In this document: positions 20,370 through 32,900 of the stretch, one piece after another
How positions within the stretch are numbered: the stretch's first letter is position 1
How the letters are laid out: each line of letters begins with the position of its first letter
Origin: Blastocladiella britannica
Taxonomy: Eukaryota; Blastocladiomycota; Blastocladiomycetes; Blastocladiales; Blastocladiaceae
Assembly: GCA_025349905.2 (NCBI GenBank)
Contig: MU624560.1
Coordinates: 3,999-56,974 of the forward strand
Length of the DNA: 52,976 nt
Reading direction: 5' to 3'
Notes under the pieces: generated by a model
Database searches by the model: none
What the model saw: the letters and a program-made list of their open reading frames with translations, nothing else
Told to the model about the DNA's origin: nothing
Program-made: the position numbers and the translations under genes

Positions 20370-22904
20370 ATGGCACTTGCACAACCGTCCACCCCGCGGC
20401 GCCGCAGAAAGAGCCGCCCGCAGTCGCTCTCACTTGCACCCGCGCCGGCATCCCCACCTACCTCGGACTCGGAACTGCATGCTGACGAGAACTGCCTAAT
20501 GATTGAAGACGACGAGGACGGTGGCCGTACGCGACGCACCTCGCATGTGCCGACCCCGCCGCGGTCCCTGTCGCGGTCGACGCGGTCGTCTCGGTCGCCC
20601 GAGAGCATTGGTCGTGATATTGACAATGGTGATGGCACCTCCGGCATCCCGAGCGGCAACCCTGGCGGCGGAAACTCTATTGGTACGAGAGGTGGTGCTC
20701 GTGGCGGCGGAGTCAACTACTGCTACTGTTCCCGCTGCGTCCCCATGACCCCCATGCGCCACGCCCACTCCACTTTGGGGGCCAACCGCACGAGTGGTGG
20801 TAATGGCGGTGGTGGTGCTATTGGGGCGGCGTATGGCCCCGATGGTCGCCCGGCCTACGACCTGGGGTACGACCCGCGCGACATCAACCCTCCGGCCCCG
20901 CTGGACCCGGACGACGCCACCTGGACCGCGACCGTCTTGTACGCGGTCGTGTACGGGATGACATTCTTTGTGCGATGGTCGACGGTGTTGTCGGGCCTGG
21001 CGACTGCCGCGGCACTGGGATGGGCCGCCTGGACACTCGATACCTGGACCTGGCAGGCCGCATCCGCCGCGGGTGCACCCTGGTGGTCCGTTGCCGTGGT
21101 GGCATTGGCCGTGCTGGAGCTAGTGCTGTCGCTGGTGTTGGTGGTCCCGCACCGGCGCATGCTCGAGCGCCGGTTCGCAGACTCGATCAACCGGTACCCG
21201 ACGTTCCCCGCCGAGACCCGGTGGGGAGCTCTGACCGAGGCCATTGACGCGTTCCACCCATACCCGGGCCCGATTGTCACCAGCGAGGACGGCGACCGCC
21301 CAACCTCCCGCCGCTCCACCAGTCCTACTCCTACCACCGCGACTTCACCGACACACATTCTCCCCCGGTCCATGCCCATGTCGATTGCCGCCAGCGACGC
21401 GGCCACCGCAGTGCTGTCGACGATGACGCCGACACCCGTGATCGATGCGCGGTCGCACCGGACCATGCTGCGTGCATCGCGCCCCCTGCCGTCGGCGGCG
21501 GGCCAGCCGTACCACGTGGTCCCGCACGTTGGCACGTTCCTGTCCGGATGGTTCTTTGGCGCCAACCCGTGCGAGATCAAGGAGGACAATGTCATGGAGT
21601 GGCTGGCGTGGGCGTTCTTTAACCGGCACGCGGACGAAATGGATGAGCGCAGTCCCGAGGCGCAAGAGTGCCGTGACATGGTGCAGTACGTGCAAGACCG
21701 GACCGGCGTGTTGCTCGAAAAGGGGTACAATCCCAAGGCCAAGTGCATCCGCCTGAACCTCGACAGCAAGCGGATCAAGTGGCGCGGCGGCATCTTTTAC
21801 GCGGTATGTTCTTCCTTATTTTTCGGGGCACGTCGTCGTGGTATTGATTGTTTTATTTAGATCATGACGCTGGTCAACCTCGCGATTCCGGTGTTGCTCT
21901 CGCTGCTTGGGTACACGCACCATGCGTCGGCAGACGGCACGGCGCTCTTGCACATTCCGTCGTGTCTCACCAAGCGCTCCAAGAAGCAGCAATCGTCCTC
22001 TACAGTGCAGCCACCATCCAATGCCAGTGGCTCGTCCACGACGACTCGGCGCCGTCGCGGGGCCAAGAACCAACAGCCACAACCACAAGAAGAGGAAGTT
22101 CAAGAACAGAAACAGCAAAACGAGTCGGAAAAGCCTATCCTGATTCTGCACGGCCTCGGCGTGGGCATGACGCCGTACCTGACGTTTGCGCTGTACATGT
22201 GGTGGACGACGGGCCGTCCCGTGGCGTTCCTGCACATCCCAGCGGTATCGATCCGGCTGTTCCCGCCGCCGCCGCCGTCGCCCGAATCCCTGAACGCGTT
22301 TGTGCGGTCGGTGTGGCACGACCAGCTGCATTTACCGACCGCGACACTGCTGGGCCACTCACTCGGCACCTCGATTGCATCGTGGCTGGTCAAGGACCCC
22401 GACACGACGCGCGACGTGGCTGACAGCGCGGTGCTGGTGGACCCAGTGTGTTTCGGGCTGTGCTTCTTTGACGTGGCCTACAACTTTGTGTACAAGACCC
22501 CACGGACCTGGACGCAGCTGTTTATTCGGTTCTTTGCCGGGCGCGACCCGAACGTCGCATCGTACCTGTACCGCGGGTTCTGGTGGTTCGAGAATATCCT
22601 GTACCCAACGCAGTGGGGCCGCACGATGAACCCGCCGGGCGCTGCAGATCGTGGAGACGCGCGGCTCGAGATCTTCTTGTCCGAGTACGACTCGATCGTC
22701 AACTCGGAGGCGGTGCACCGGTACTTGGAGCGCACGGGCGCCGCGAAAGCGACCACCATGTTCCCCGGGTACGGCCACGGCGGGTTTCTGTACCACCCAC
22801 GCGAGGGGTGGGGGAGCGTGCGCGCTGCGCTGGGCCGGGTCGCCAGGAATGCGGGCGCCGTGCGCGAGGGCCGCGACGAGGAAGTTTGTCTTCGCTCGGA
22901 ATGA
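20370..22904 (+). CDS. Membrane-anchored alpha/beta-hydrolase
   Basis: Two exons, 20370-21803 and 21861-22904, about 825 residues. The N-terminal 180 residues are Arg/Ser/Gly-rich and probably disordered. Two hydrophobic segments follow near residues 190-260 (VLYAVVYGMTFFVRWSTVL and VAVVALAVLELVLSLVLVV), and a third opens exon 2 (TLVNLAIPVLLSLLGY). The hydrolase core starts near 590 with the oxyanion loop ILHGLGVGMTPY, the nucleophile elbow GHSLGTS (Ser), and a late His in GYGHGGFL. The acid may be the Asp of LSEYDSIV. Substrate unknown; membrane position suggests a lipid or ester. The fold call is firm, the specific function is not. The next gene starts only 13 bp after its stop. Confidence 0.8.
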
Positions 22905-22917
22905 ATACTCTTTTTTA

Positions 22918-24332
22918 ATGTCACCACCACAACCACCACCACCGCCGTACCTACTTGACCTTGCGCTGGACCCCCCACCAGCACTGATTGCGCCTGCTCC
23001 GGACGCCATTCAGGCTGCGATTGCCCAGAAACGGCCCGTCACTCGATGGTTTGCTAATTTTTTGTGAGCCCAAAGCAAGCCTGGTACTAAATGATATCGG
23101 ACCACCAGGACCCGGCAGCCATTTACGGCCCAGCCCGACGCACTCGTGCTGCACCACTGGTCGAGTGAGCAGACGATTGAGGACATGGACACGGACACGC
23201 TCACGGCGTCCCCTTTTACGGTTTTTGACCGAGCAATCGACGTGGTTGAATGGACAGCCGCAGACTACGAGGCCTTGTTATCGCCGCTCGATCCCGACTG
23301 GGACCACGCCGACACTGCGCACCTGTTTGCGCTGGTGCGGCAGTTTGACGCGCGGTTCCCCGTAGTGCACGACCGGTACGCTCCCGCGCCGAGTGGGATT
23401 GAGAGGGACTTGGAGTCTCTGCAAGAGCGATACGTGGCAGTGACTCGAGCGCTGCTGATGCACCGGCACCAGCACTCGGCCGAGCGGACGCAGCAGCTGG
23501 CGGCATCGCTGACGTACTCGGCGTCGGCCGACCGCGACCGCAAAGCCCACGTCGAGGCACTGATGGGTCGGTCGGCCGACGAGATTGCACGTGAGGTGGC
23601 CGCGCACGCGGTCCTGGAACTGTTCAATGCTGATATGAGCGCGGTGGTGCGAGATCGACACGAGGTCCTGGCCCGCGCGTACAAGGGCCATTCGCCCGGT
23701 GAACTGGCCGCTTGGAACACCAACCGCGCCAAGGCCCGCGAGCAGTACCAGTCCACGGTCTCGGCGTCGGATCAGGGATCCCTTGCGAGTATGTATACTT
23801 TTTTCTTCTTCTTTTTCTCATTGCTCACTACCAGAGTATATAGTCCCGGCCACGGTGCACGCAGCGGTCATTCACCATCCAGAGACGCCGTTGGCGCCGG
23901 GGGTGTACTTGCGCTCGTCGCTTCTACCCAAGCTGGTGCCGCACCACAGCAACATCAAGGCCAACAGCACGATGGGTCGACTTGGACATCGTACGCGTTC
24001 CAATGTCTTTTCCTTCCAATGACAAGTTACTGAAAAAAAGGACAACAGGCCCGAGCGACCATGTGGTGCACAATACGCCGCTGATCCACAAGACATTCAC
24101 CGACCTGCGGACCGTGTGCGTGCAACTGAGCGAGCTGTCCAAGCTAGTGACCAAGTCCGAGCAGGAGCTCAAGACCCTGGCGGTACGGGCCGGGTACATG
24201 CCAGCGGTGCTGACGCGGCCCCCGGTCGTCATTGGCGATGGGAAACGGCACGGCGTCGTCGGCTCACCTGCGCCCGTCCCTATTCCAACCACCACTGCGG
24301 CGACGGTCGGGCGCGTCAAAGGCCGGCGCTGA
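22918..24332 (+). CDS. SWC4: SWR1/NuA4 complex subunit SWC4 (DMAP1/Eaf2 homologue)
   Basis: Exons 22918-23063, 23109-23788, 23844-23990 and 24049-24332, about 418 residues. Exon 1 ends with RPVTRWFANFL and exon 2 resumes TRQPFTAQPDALVLHHW, matching the conserved segment of DMAP1 proteins that reads roughly W-x-F-x-NPAR-x-D-x-LxLxHW. The SANT-like domain (about 85-160) shows VVEWTAADYEALL, DPDWDHADTAHLFALV, FDARFPVVHDRY and DLESLQERYVAVTRALL, the typical order for this family. Coiled coils and a C-terminal helical region follow. SWC4 is shared by the SWR1 H2A.Z-exchange remodeller and the NuA4 acetyltransferase in the nucleus. Its stop is 48 bp from that of the convergent mL59 gene. Confidence 0.88.
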
Positions 24333-24380
24333 AAACAAGAAATATACGCATTACATTGACTCGGCCCAAAAAAAGGAGAG

Positions 24381-24926
24381 TTAAAAGGGCAGATCCGACT
24401 TGAGCTTCTCCTTCTCGTTGCGCTTGGTCCGGCGCCAGTCGTCCAGGATCTTGTCCATCTGCGCCAGCTTCTCGGCCACGCGCTCGCGCTTGGCGGCCTT
24501 AAGCCGCACGTCCTTGGGCAGCTTGGGCAGTGCCTTACGCAGCAGCTTGCGCGGCTCGCCGTCGGGTGCGGCCACCGGCACCGCGCCAATGGGAAGCTGA
24601 TTATAGTTGGAGTCCAGGACGGAGGTGGAAATCAGCTGCGCTTTCCGCAGCGCCGCCTGGTGCCGCAGCGAGTACCGCGGCGCGTGCCACCGGGCCGTGT
24701 CGGTGTTGCGTGTCACCGAGTACATGGACGGAGGGGTCGCCAGTTGCTGCGGTGCCGACTCGGACGCGGCCTTGACGGAAACATTGTTGTGGTCGGCCAG
24801 TTTTTCGGCAACGTGCGTCACGGTGGCCATCTCGGTCCGGGACAGCACTTCGCGCAGGGTCGGGACCACATGGGTTGCCAGGTACGGCAGGCGCTGGGCG
24901 AGGGTGCGTCCGGATGATGCGGGCAT
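24381..24926 (-). CDS. Mitochondrial large-subunit ribosomal protein mL59 (MRPL25 type)
   Basis: A single-exon frame of 181 residues, basic throughout. The diagnostic stretch is NTDTARWHAPRYSLRHQAAL, close to the WHPPKYSLRRQA motif of fungal mL59/MRPL25. The N-terminus starts with a helical LAQRLPYLATHVVPTLREVL, and the C-terminus is a long Lys/Arg-rich helix (RVAEKLAQMDKILDDWRR). It would bind rRNA of the mitochondrial ribosome. No classic presequence is obvious beyond the Ser/Arg-containing start. The assignment rests on one motif, size and charge. Confidence 0.72.
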   Translation of the reverse strand: MPASSGRTLAQRLPYLATHVVPTLREVLSRTEMATVTHVAEKLADHNNVSVKAASESAPQQLATPPSMYSVTRNTDTARWHAPRYSLRHQAALRKAQLISTSVLDSNYNQLPIGAVPVAAPDGEPRKLLRKALPKLPKDVRLKAAKRERVAEKLAQMDKILDDWRRTKRNEKEKLKSDLPF

Positions 24927-24940
24927 CCTTGAATTTCTGC

Positions 24941-24948
24941 TTTATAAA
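24941..24948. promoter_or_regulatory. Palindromic TATA-like element between divergent genes
   Basis: TTTATAAA, identical on both strands, in the 216-bp gap between mL59 (minus) and the gene at 25143 (plus). It is only 15 nt from the mL59 ATG, so its use by that gene is doubtful. Confidence 0.3.
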
Positions 24949-25142
24949 TCACGTGCTTTGAGTGAAGAGGGAATCTCAGTGACCTGCATTTTCGTTGTCT
25001 GTGGAATGGAAAATTCCCATTTGTTGTATTCTTTTTGTCAACTTGCGATCAAGTCGCGCAGTGAGTCCTCTTCATACATTTACTCTCTTCCTCAATACAA
25101 TACGCCAAACGGAGACCCAAAGCCAATTAAGAAATTAAGAAA

Positions 25143-25925
25143 ATGGACGAGCAAGAGAACTGGATGCCCCGCGCCCCGTTTGTCGAGCACCGCAAGCGCG
25201 CAATCACCTCTCCCCCGGCCTCCGTGACTGGCTCTATATCATCCATTCCCCCCTTTCTTCTCCGCACTCCGTCGCAACTGATGGCGGCCCCCGTATCGCT
25301 GCCGGACGCCCCGCCCCTGCCTGTATCGCCCCCCATTTCCGTGACGACGGCGGACCAACGCCACCAAGATCGGCTGGTAGCGGCGGTGCGTGCCTTTGCC
25401 GCTGCTGCCAGTTCCTCGGATTCCACCCCCTTGTCGCGCCGTGACAACGATGACAACGCCATGAACACGGACGAGGAAGGAACAGGCGATGCCGACACCC
25501 ACCCGCTCGGATCGCAGGATCAGCAGCACATGCCGATCTCGATGGCACTTCCCAAGCACATGCAGCAGTCGACGACAGCCCCACTGTCCAGCCAAGTCCC
25601 GACACTTGCGCGGCACCACTCGTCGATGCTGACGGCCGCTGGGGGACTGCCGTTGGCCGATGCGCAGCCGCACCCGCACTGGCCTTTGCAGCACGGTGCT
25701 GCGGATCCGATCCCGGCTTCAGCGCAAGTCTCCTTTTCCTCGCAATATTTCATGTTGTGTGCACGTCTGTTTGAAAGCGCTGGCCGCGATCCACGCGCAT
25801 CGCGACCCATTGCCGACGCGGTGGCCACTGCAATGCGCATGGGGTGGCCTGATCGCGATATCGAGGCGTATGCGCGTGGAGTGGTGGATGTGGCGGTGAC
25901 GGATCTGCATTGGTCTTCCTTGTGA
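25143..25925 (+). CDS. Hypothetical protein, low complexity with helical C-terminus
   Basis: An uninterrupted frame of 260 residues with good ATG context (aaaATGGAC). Residues 1-190 are rich in Pro, Ser, Ala and Gln and probably disordered. The last about 65 residues are more regular: SSQYFMLCARLFESAGRD followed by a helical segment with ADAVATAMRMGWPDRDIEAY, ending WSSL. No family recognised. The C-terminal block reads like a small helical interaction domain. Codon usage matches neighbouring genes, so I take it as real. Confidence 0.55.
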   Translation: MDEQENWMPRAPFVEHRKRAITSPPASVTGSISSIPPFLLRTPSQLMAAPVSLPDAPPLPVSPPISVTTADQRHQDRLVAAVRAFAAAASSSDSTPLSRRDNDDNAMNTDEEGTGDADTHPLGSQDQQHMPISMALPKHMQQSTTAPLSSQVPTLARHHSSMLTAAGGLPLADAQPHPHWPLQHGAADPIPASAQVSFSSQYFMLCARLFESAGRDPRASRPIADAVATAMRMGWPDRDIEAYARGVVDVAVTDLHWSSL

Positions 25926-26496
25926 GTGAGAGATCCATTGGGAACCACCCATTACTCTGATTATATACTTGATCACTATCAAAATCCAAAAACACAATTT
26001 TACATTGTATCGGACACGACTTGCCCGAAATGAACCAGTGGGCTGGGATCCATAAAACATCATTTGACGGCAAACACAAAATAGAAGCAGCTCCACGATC
26101 AGACCAGTCACGGCGAGCGCGACACCCACGACAGCGTAACGTTGCACGCACAAGAACGTGCGAGGGTGATCATAATTGTGAAGGAGTGCTAAAAAAAGAA
26201 CATTTGCTAGTGGCATCACCGTCCCTCCATTTTCGATTCCCAAAAAATCGTTCATCACACAACGAAACGACCCAACTGAACCAAAAAAACCACCCGCCAG
26301 CCGGGATATCGCCGCTGCCCGCGGCAGAGAGCTGGGGTATGTGTGCATATGCAGCAAGGGCCATTTCTCTTTCAATACACCTCGCTCTTCTCGTCCCTTC
26401 TCAAAATACCTTGGCTCTCTTCAACGACAGAAAAAAGACAACGACGCGTCAAGAACAAAAAACAAACTGCAGTTCCAGCGAACCAAAAAAAAAGAT
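25926..26496. other. Intergenic, nothing recognised
   Basis: About 570 bp upstream of the phosphatase gene, AT-richer than its surroundings with several A-runs. No RNA gene or convincing coding frame seen. The last 100 nt are C/T- then A-rich, as in a promoter and leader. Confidence 0.5.
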
Positions 26497-29400
26497 ATGA
26501 GCATGTCGCCGCTGCCGGCAACCCCCTTATCTGCCGGCTTTTATGGGCCCCCTCCACCCTTTAACACGCCCGGCCCGATGTTGCCTCCACCTCGAACCAT
26601 GTCACCAACGTCACCGCTCTTGACGCCGGCCGGAATGCCCGTGGACGAGCTCCCACCCGAGGCCCTGGCAGCGCTGGTGCATGCGCGTCCGCGCCAATTG
26701 CGACGAAACGGTGGTGGAGATACCGCTACATCTGCAATGGCCATCGCCGATCCCGAGTCCGATGGACCCTCTGAGCGGTACCCAGTGCTGGTGCTGGATC
26801 TCCGCCCGTACTCTGCGTACGCTGCCGGACACGTTATTGGCGCCGTCAATGTCTGGTACGCACGGAATTGATGCAAAAGGATTGGGCACCTTCCATTTGT
26901 TCCTTGCCTCTTGATCCGCTTTGATCTTCTCTTGTCATTCCCAATCGCAAGCATGAAGAGCTGGCCGATCCAGAAAAAAGACTTGCCGCATACTTGCTCA
27001 CTCACAATCTAAAAAAAAACACACAGCCTGCCCACAACCTTGCTGCGCCGCCGCGCTTACACTATGGAAAAGGTGCTGACGACGCTGCCCGAATCGGAAC
27101 GCTCCCGCGTCTCTCGTTGGCGCTCTGCTCGCCACATTGTTCTTTACGACACCACCTGCCCTGCAATGCCTCCTCCTCCCCCACCAGCGCGAGTTCCCGA
27201 GTCGGGTGTGCCGCACATGGCCGCCAAACTCGATCTCGGGTACAACGCAGCGGCCGCTGCCTGTGCTGCGATCGAGGACGGGAACTCGGATCGCGGCGAT
27301 CCGCACCACCCGACCGTGCACTGCCTGTACGGTGGGTTTGACGTGTTTGCGCACGCATTCCCGCAGTTGATTGTCAAGGTGCCATCTCCCACCACTGCTA
27401 CTGCAACGTCAACGACCACGGCCACTATGCCACCACCATTATTACGGCCATCATCCTCATTGGCAGCGGATCAGCAACAGCAACAACCGATTCCCGCCGC
27501 GACGGTCGCGTCTCCTCGACCGGGTCTTCGGTCTGGCGTGCACCCGGCTGCCGCCCGTCGTAACCGTCCCGGAGCGCCGCCGGTACTGCGTCTCAACCTG
27601 CAGCAACTCAATGCCACGGCCCCGCCGGTGTTTACCTTCAAGTCAAAGTACAAGCACCTCTCCAACACTTCTCCCGGATCGCTCTCTTCGCACGCTCCGC
27701 CATGGCTGCGCGACATGGTTGCCAGTGGCGGCATGATCAGCGAGCTTCAGGCCAAGTTTCTTGTACGTTTATACTTTTGCAAATCAGTCAAAAATCGATC
27801 GATCCATTGTACTGACAGTGTCCGCCTCTTGAAAGGATATCAAACTGAGCGAAACCCCCGCCCCGATCAACTTGGTGACCTCGAAGAACCGCTACTACAA
27901 TGTCTTTCCGTTCCCGTCCAACCGCGTCCGGCTCCCGCATCGGCGGCCCGACTTGTCCCCCGCCGACCCGCGGTCCGACTACATCAACGCGTCGCGGATC
28001 GACCCGCCGCACGCGCCCAATGACGCGTTCATTGCCACGCAGGCGCCGCTTCCTGACACCATGGGCGATTTCTGGGCGATGGTGTACGGCGAGCGCGCGC
28101 GGGTGATTGTGAATCTAGCGCCCGAGTCCGAGATTGTGGTGGCCAAGGCGATCCAGTACTGGCCGTGCAAGCCTGGAGACCGGATTGTCGCGGGCGATAT
28201 GGAGGTCGTGTGGCCGTGCACTACGCCGCCGGCACTTCCACCATTACCAGCGTCACCTTTCACGACATCGCCGCCACCACCGCCAGTCAGTATTGGAGGT
28301 CGACTGAGTCCTGACGCCGGGTCGGACGAGGACCGGTTCCGGTTCGGAGTCAAGCGCCGCAAGTTACGGGTTCGCCCCATTCGCCCCGATTCAGTGATGG
28401 TCTCGGGTGACGGGAGTGACGACGATATCAGCGACAATGCCAGTGACGCCGACTGGCACGACGTGGTGCACGTGTCTTTCGAGGACTGGGACGACGGCGA
28501 TGCGCCGTCGGTGGATTCGGTCTTGTACCTTGTTCGGCTCATATCGGGCATGACGCCGCGGCCACAACAGTCGATACCACACTCGGATGGCGGCAACTTG
28601 CATACCCCGCGATCCGAAGCGGAGAAACCGATCTTACCGCCGATAACACCGGGTCCCACCGCCCCTCCCGTCCGGCGCCCACCCGTGGTGGTACACTGCT
28701 CGGCCGGGTGCGGCCGCACTGGCACTTACATTGCGCTGCACGCGTTGCTGAGCCTGATTGCACACGCCAACGGGCAGCTCACGATCCCGCCCCCAGGCCA
28801 CACCGGCGCCGACTACCCGACGGCGCTGTCGCAAATAGCGTCGGCGGCCGTTGCTGCCACCCCAGCGGCAGTCGCGGCGGCACGTACGCTGGTGGCCGGC
28901 GACCCGATTCCGGCGCTGGTGCGGCAGTTGCGCGCGCAGCGTATGATGATGGTGCAGTCGGCCAAGCAGTACCTGTTCATTTACGAGGCGCTCACGCACT
29001 TGGTACAGACCGCGAATCCGCGGTGCTTGTTGCCCACCGACGTAGGGCGCGCGGCGGGGTGTGTTGGGTGTAGTGGCAGTTCTGGGGCGGTCCCCACTGC
29101 CGCCCGGGCAGTGGTTTCTGAGTATGTTCCTGCGCCGGTCGCTGCTGCCGCTACCGCTGCTGCCTCGGAAAATGCAACGTCATCAACAACAGCTGCTGCT
29201 CTGGCGTCAATAGGGACGACGACGTCGGGTCGGATCTCGCCGCCGCGGCCTCGCGCTTCATCGGCGTCGGCGGCGGGCGGAACCTCGGTTGGGACCCACG
29301 GTCGGATCCGAGCCACCCTTCTTGCGTCCGTGCGCCCCCTCGTCCACCAGGGCGCCCATGGCTCCCACCGCCACTCGCTTCTCCACCACCACCACCAACA

Positions 29401-29776
29401 CCGCCACTCTGAACCAGAGCCGACCTCCATTCCACCGGAATGGACCACGCACGCGCACATTGGGACCCACATGCTCCAATGGTCGCGCGGCGGCAGCATG
29501 TCATCCACGCCTCCGTTCGGTCTGCTGGGCCACGCGGCGGCCGCGGTCATGGGCCGGCTCAGTCCCGTGTCCGCCAACGGAGGGTCTGCTACTGGCCAGT
29601 ACTTTCCGGCATCGGCCACGACGGGCTTGTGCGCGGGCGCCGGGCGCCGGTCGCCAGCAGTGGATCCGATGATGGGGTCGGACGATCCATTGTCGCTGTT
29701 CCGCAACGGTGGCATTGGGTCAGGGAGTAGCGGAACCGCGTCGCCGTTCTACTTTCCTCGGGTCATGTCGTCGTGA
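26497..29776 (+). CDS. Rhodanese-PTP protein tyrosine phosphatase (PTP2/PTP3/Pyp type)
   Basis: Exons 26497-26855, 27027-27762 and 27836-29776, about 1011 residues. A Cdc25/rhodanese-like domain (residues about 85-275) shows VLVLDLRPYSAYAAGHVIGA and, across the first splice, NVCLPTTLLRRRAYT. The catalytic domain (about 340-750) shows KNRYYNVFPF, YINASRI, ATQAPLPDTMGDFW, QYWP, the P-loop HCSAGCGRTG (Cys nucleophile, Arg) and the Q-loop QRMMMVQSAKQY. The WPD loop reads WDDGDAP, keeping the Asp acid but replacing Pro. Long Gly/Ser/His-rich inserts and tail are disordered. This layout is that of fungal MAP-kinase tyrosine phosphatases, where the rhodanese part binds the kinase. It probably down-regulates a stress MAPK. 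The first intron (171 nt) is the longest I placed. Confidence 0.9.
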
Positions 29777-29962
29777 ATTTTGTTTTTTTTCTTTCCGTCT
29801 GTCTCACAATACGCACATGTACAACAACCCATTCTTCAACCATAACTGCATCCCCCCCACCACCAACAAATGAAATCGTTGAAATCTTTACATTTTGCAT
29901 TTTTAAATTTACCGAATCTCTCCCTTTTGGAAATCGCCAAAAGAAGAGACCGAACAAAAAAG

Positions 29963-32900
29963 TTACCTCCGACTCGCATCCGACTCGGCCGCGCGCTTCT
30001 TGCGCGCCACTTCCTCCTGCCGCCGCACCAGCTCCCGCAGTCGGTGCTGCGCCAAGTCCAGGACCTCTTTCCGTTCGGCCAACTCGAGCTGCTTGCGAAT
30101 GACGCCGTTCTCGGCCGCGAACTCGCGGATCTGCTTCTTGTTTAGGTCGTAGTACAGTCGCTCGTCGACGTCGCGCGGGAACTGGAAAAAGAACTCGTTC
30201 AGGAGCTCCACGTAAATGAACATGACCGCCGTGTACGTCAGCTTATCGGCGACGCACGAGAGGAACACTTCGGGGCAGATCGCCTGCGACGTGGGCGTGC
30301 GGCAGGTCCGGGACTTGATTGCGTACAGCCGGTTGTACAGGGTCTGGGTCCGCGCGTAGTGGTACAGCGCGGTGCGAGCCTTCGCCAGCGACGCGTCCGT
30401 GTACGACGACGATGGGCGTTGCGAGAGGTCGGTCGGGACGGCGCGCAGCAGCGGGTCGCGCGCTGGGTCGGCGTGCGGGCGCGTCGGCGCCAGAGGCATC
30501 ACGGGCATCATCGGTGCCGCTACCGCATTTTGCTCCGTTTCAGCAGATGTGGGAGGAGGCAGAGCGCGATCGGCGTCCACCTTCTCCAAGTACGCCAGCA
30601 TCCCGTTCAGCGTGCGGCGGCCGAGCGTGGCTTTCACCGCGTCATACTGACGCTGCGACTCGGCAATCTCGCGCTCCAGCAGCGACACTGCGCGTTTGGC
30701 GCCCTCGGCCCACTCCAAGTCGGTGCACTCCACCTCGAACTTGTACGGCTTGATGGTGTTCTCCACCTGGTCCACGGTGGTGTTGAACTTGGCCCGAATG
30801 ATGGCGTTGGCCAGCTGCAGGACTTTGCGGCGGGTGTCGGCGTGGTGCTGGAACGGCTCGCCAGCCACCACCTGCTTTTCCATGTGGTCCATGAGCGAGT
30901 CCACGACCAGCTGCGTGGCCGACCGCCCGACCCCCGACTTGGTGAGTGCCGCCGACGCCGATGCCAGCTTGTGCGCGTAGGGCTCCTCGTCGCCCTCGCC
31001 CGTACCCGTCGGGTGGATCTTGGCCATGGCCGCCAGCTGCGTCGGGTCGGTCCAGTACTGTGTCTCGCAAATCTCGACGATCCGCTGCTCGAGCATCGCG
31101 CGCACGTCGGCGCGCACCTGCGGTTTCCCGAACGCGCGCGCAAACTCCTTGAACCGCAGCTTGATGGCGTCCATGCACTCGGCCAGGTACGCCTCGGCGG
31201 TGATCTTGCGGTCATTGTACAGGACCTTGAACTGGTAGTTGGCCTCGGCCAGTTCCTGGTCCACCGCGTCGGCCACTGCCGTGAGACGCGATCCCATGCG
31301 GTCCTCGAGCGTGTGCATCAGCAGCGTGCGCAAGGTTGGGATCCCGACCTGCGTGGTGGCGTTTTTGCGCGAGATCGCCGTCAGCGCCGTGGACGACCCA
31401 CCGGCGGCCTTGGCCACCACGCCCACGTACCCGAGGTGCAGCGGGTAATCGTTGTGCGCCAGCAGCTGCACAGCCTGGTCGGTCGGAACCAGGTCCATTT
31501 TGGTGAGCACGCCGATGGTGCGCAGGCCCATGGGGTCGACGCGGCGCGATGCGCGGAGCGCGTCCGAGTTGGCCAAGTCCACGTCGGCCGCGCACACCGC
31601 CAAGATCAGGTTGGGTTCTTGAATGTACTTGTCGCAGAGGCCCGCAATCTTTTCCTTCAAGTCGCGGGGCTGGTTCTTGTTGTGGATCTGAATGTACCCG
31701 GGCAAGTCCACCAGCGTCAGGTCGGGCACGTGTGGGGAGTAAATGCGCAGCTCGATCGGCGCATCGCTGATGCATTCGGACGCGGGCACCGCCATGTTGA
31801 GGTCCAGCAGGGTCTGCTGCACGTGCCGGAAGTTGGTCACTTTACCCAGCCCGAGCTGCGGGAACTCGGCGTACTCGGACGTGAGTTCGGGCGCGTGGAT
31901 CAGCGTCAGTTCCAGCGGGCGGCGGGTGACCATGTTGTTGCCCTTGGGCAGGAACTCGCGGCCGACAATCGCTTCCAGCACCGACGACTTGCCCGACGAC
32001 TGCGACCCGATCACCACGATCGACGGTAAGACTAGGTTGCCGGAGACGCGCACGCGGTTGAGGATGGTGCGGATCTCGATCAGCTTGCGGGTCAGGTCCA
32101 TGAACTGGTCGTCGTTTTCGTTTTCGGGTTCGGCGTTGGTTTTGTTGTCGTCGTCGGTCCCCTTTTTGGTACCGTTTCGCTTGTTTTTGTTGTCATCATC
32201 GTCGCTTCCCGAAAGAGGGAAGGCGCTGTTACCACCACTTCCAGGACCACTGCTGCTCCCACTACCACTGGAGCCGTAGCTGTCGCGGGCAGAGGTGATG
32301 CGGGCCTGGAGCTGCTGCTGCAGAAACTCGAGGCGCGACTGGAACGTGTCCTGCAGTGGGGACATGGTGGACGAGACCGAGTCGAGGGCGTCGAGGAACG
32401 TTGACCGTGCCGAGTCGAAGTTGTCGGTGAGCCACGAGGTGGTGACTGGTATACATGTAGAACAGCGAGTGGCTCAACGTATCAGTCCAGTCTAAACCAG
32501 GCTCAAAGAGACCGAGGACAGTAAAAGAAAAGGAAAAGGAAAAGAAAACTCACCCAGCGCTGCCGACAGCAACAGCGTGGCGGCATGGTACAGGGCTGTG
32601 GGTACAGCATCCTCGCCGCCAGCGCCGGCGCCGCCCTCCCACCCCCAGACGAAGCCGTTCGTCGCGTCAAGGTTGTCACTGCTGCTACCGTCGGCCAGCG
32701 CTGCCGAGATGGTCATCAGGGAGGCGGAGGTAGGCAAGGCGAGGGGCAGGGCAGCCGTACCCGAGACCTTGTACTGCACGTAGCCGTAGGCCGAGGCCGC
32801 GGATCCGCCCAGCAGAAACGGGAGGCGGCGCAGTTTGGCCAGGCGCGACAGGAAGGTGACGTAGTGGCGGCGTTGTTGCAGGTGCTGACCAAATTGGTGG

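Noticed and set aside
25719..26375. 218-codon minus-strand frame with two hydrophobic stretches
   Set aside because: Overlaps the 3' end of the gene at 25143 and AT-rich promoter DNA; poor codon structure and no family likeness. A small membrane protein cannot be wholly excluded.
30359..32029. 556-codon open frame antisense to the dynamin gene
   Set aside because: Arg/Val/His-rich shadow of the Mgm1/OPA1 coding frame, with no domain of its own.
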